Of a stretch of DNA of 6,505 nt, positions 5,463 through 6,505 are shown piece by piece. The stretch's first letter is position 1; each line of letters starts with the position of its first letter. Source of the stretch: Gammaproteobacteria bacterium. Lineage in GTDB: Bacteria; Gemmatimonadota; Gemmatimonadetes; Longimicrobiales; Gaopeijiaceae. The stretch covers positions 1-6,505 of the forward strand of contig JAHEKL010000163.1 in NCBI GenBank assembly GCA_024638345.1, written 5' to 3'. Below the pieces are notes generated by a model. The model was not told the DNA's origin, did no database searches, and saw only the letters and a program-made list of their open reading frames with translations. The position numbers and the translations under genes were made by a program.

Positions 5463-6505
5463 CACCCATTCGCCAGCGCTGGAAGGTCGATCACGAACCG
5501 GGCGCCGGGCCCGTCCGAGCGATTCGTAGCCTGGAGCTTCCCTCCCGCTGCCCGAACCAGTACCTCGGCGGTGTAGAGGCCCAGTCCGACGCCCTGCACC
5601 TCGGTCTTGGTGGTGAAGAACGGATCGAACAGACGAGGGAGGTCCTCGTCTCGAAGGCCGGGGCCCCGGTCGAGAACCTCCAACCGAACCCGCCCCTCAA
5701 CATGGCTGACCACGATCTCGATGGGGCTGCCGGGCGGGGAAGCTTCGCGGGCGTTGATCGCCAGGTTCAGCAGGACCTGTTTGAGCGCGTCCTTTCCAAT
5801 CGCGGCCTCATCCTCTTCGGAGCCTACCACCGAGATGGGCCCCGCGCCCACGGGGGCTCCGGCGCGCACCAGTGCCGCCGTCTCTTCGGCGACCTGGCTT
5901 GCCCGACAACCCGGCTCCTCGGGGTCCTGCGGCCTGTGAAGATCGAGCATTCGCTCGGATAGCTCGTGCATGCGGAGTAGCTCTTCGACGGCCATGTCCG
6001 CGAAATCCCTCGCCTCGCCCTGCAGTTCCCCCTTTCGACGAACGAGCTCGAGGCAGTTACGGACGCTTGCGATGGGATTGCGGATCTCGTGCGCCAGCTG
6101 CGCCAGGAGACGGCCTGTGGCAGCGGACCGCTCGCGATGGAGCAACTCCGATTGGAGCTCCGCGAGTCGCGCCTGTCGGTCCTCCAGCTGCCGGAGCCTC
6201 GCGGCGAGAGTCGCTCGCATGGACGTGAAGGTCTCCGAAAGCCGCTGAACCTCGCTGATGCGTGACGGCTTGAGCGGATCGTCCAGCCGCCCCGCAGCGA
6301 AACCCTGGGCCGCCACGGCCAGTTCTGAGATCGGACGCGACAGCCCCGCGGCGAAGGTGACGCCTACGAATAGCGCGAAGAGGAGCGATACTCCCGCCGC
6401 CAGGAGCGCAGTACGGCGTAACGCGGGCAAGACGGCCAGCTCCTCCTCGAGATCCCGTGCGAACACGACCCGTCCCTCGTCCAACGGGCTGGAGGCCGCC
6501 AGGAA
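5462..6505 (-). CDS. Membrane sensor histidine kinase, NtrB/AtoS-like (5' end cut by window)
   Basis: The frame is open to the right edge, so the N-terminus is missing and 347 residues are visible, counted from the codon at 6503-6505. They include the end of an extracytoplasmic sensor region, one transmembrane helix (about 33-55), a HAMP linker (about 56-104), a coiled coil (about 100-130), the phospho-acceptor domain with H139 in A-H-E-I-R-N-P, and an ATP-binding domain with N-box N-L-A-I-N251-A-R-E-A, D279-R-G-P-G, F-D-P-F-F-T-T-K and G-V-G-L-G-L (305-310). The H-E-I-R-N-P and F-F-T-T-K forms are typical of kinases paired with NtrC-type regulators, as here. An internal TTG at 6484 is unlikely to be the start because it lies between the sensor and the membrane helix. 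The sensor belongs to the unseen part, so the signal is unknown. It is transcribed first in the operon. Confidence 0.94.
   Translation of the reverse strand, partial: FLAASSPLDEGRVVFARDLEEELAVLPALRRTALLAAGVSLLFALFVGVTFAAGLSRPISELAVAAQGFAAGRLDDPLKPSRISEVQRLSETFTSMRATLAARLRQLEDRQARLAELQSELLHRERSAATGRLLAQLAHEIRNPIASVRNCLELVRRKGELQGEARDFADMAVEELLRMHELSERMLDLHRPQDPEEPGCRASQVAEETAALVRAGAPVGAGPISVVGSEEDEAAIGKDALKQVLLNLAINAREASPPGSPIEIVVSHVEGRVRLEVLDRGPGLRDEDLPRLFDPFFTTKTEVQGVGLGLYTAEVLVRAAGGKLQATNRSDGPGARFVIDLPALANG

Overview
The window is GC-rich, gene-dense bacterial DNA with seven supportable protein genes and no RNA gene, CRISPR array or mobile element that I can see. Two exported proteins have a lipobox, one of them with the mature N-terminus C-G-D-A-T-G-P. 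Together with a DUF4382 lipoprotein, a metallopeptidase-like lipoprotein and an NtrB/NtrC-type pair, this style suits a Gram-negative soil or marine lineage such as Gemmatimonadota. Acidobacteriota or Myxococcota are alternatives. The taxonomic call is an inference from protein style only.

Layout, left to right. (1) 78-1157 (+) encodes a lipoprotein with an M23/LytM-like fold whose active-site motifs are only partly preserved. (2) 1242-1937 (+) encodes a DUF2161-type PD-(D/E)XK nuclease-like protein with a C-terminal domain that may bind DNA. (3) 1985-2359 (-) encodes a small cupin convergent with gene 2; a weak terminator-like element lies between them. (4) 2360-2692 is a 333-bp divergent intergenic region with a perfect 16-bp palindrome, a second copy of its half-site, a 10-bp inverted repeat around a candidate -10 box, and a 24-codon ORF. 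(5) 2693-3295 (+) encodes a secreted methionine-rich protein of unknown function. (6) 3447-4049 (+) encodes a DUF4382 lipoprotein. (7) 4146-6505 (-) is a two-gene operon: a membrane histidine kinase cut by the right edge, then a sigma-54-activating response regulator. Stop and start overlap as TGATG.

The two-component pair is the only set of genes here whose joint function is clear. The kinase senses an unknown signal at the envelope and phosphorylates the regulator, which should then drive sigma-54 promoters. I found no convincing -24/-12 promoter in the window, so its targets are probably elsewhere. The other five genes look like accessory cargo: three envelope proteins, one nuclease-like protein and one cupin. 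I found no clear sign of a new multi-gene system. The best leads are the divided operator-like DNA in 2360-2692 and the altered active site of the M23-like protein.
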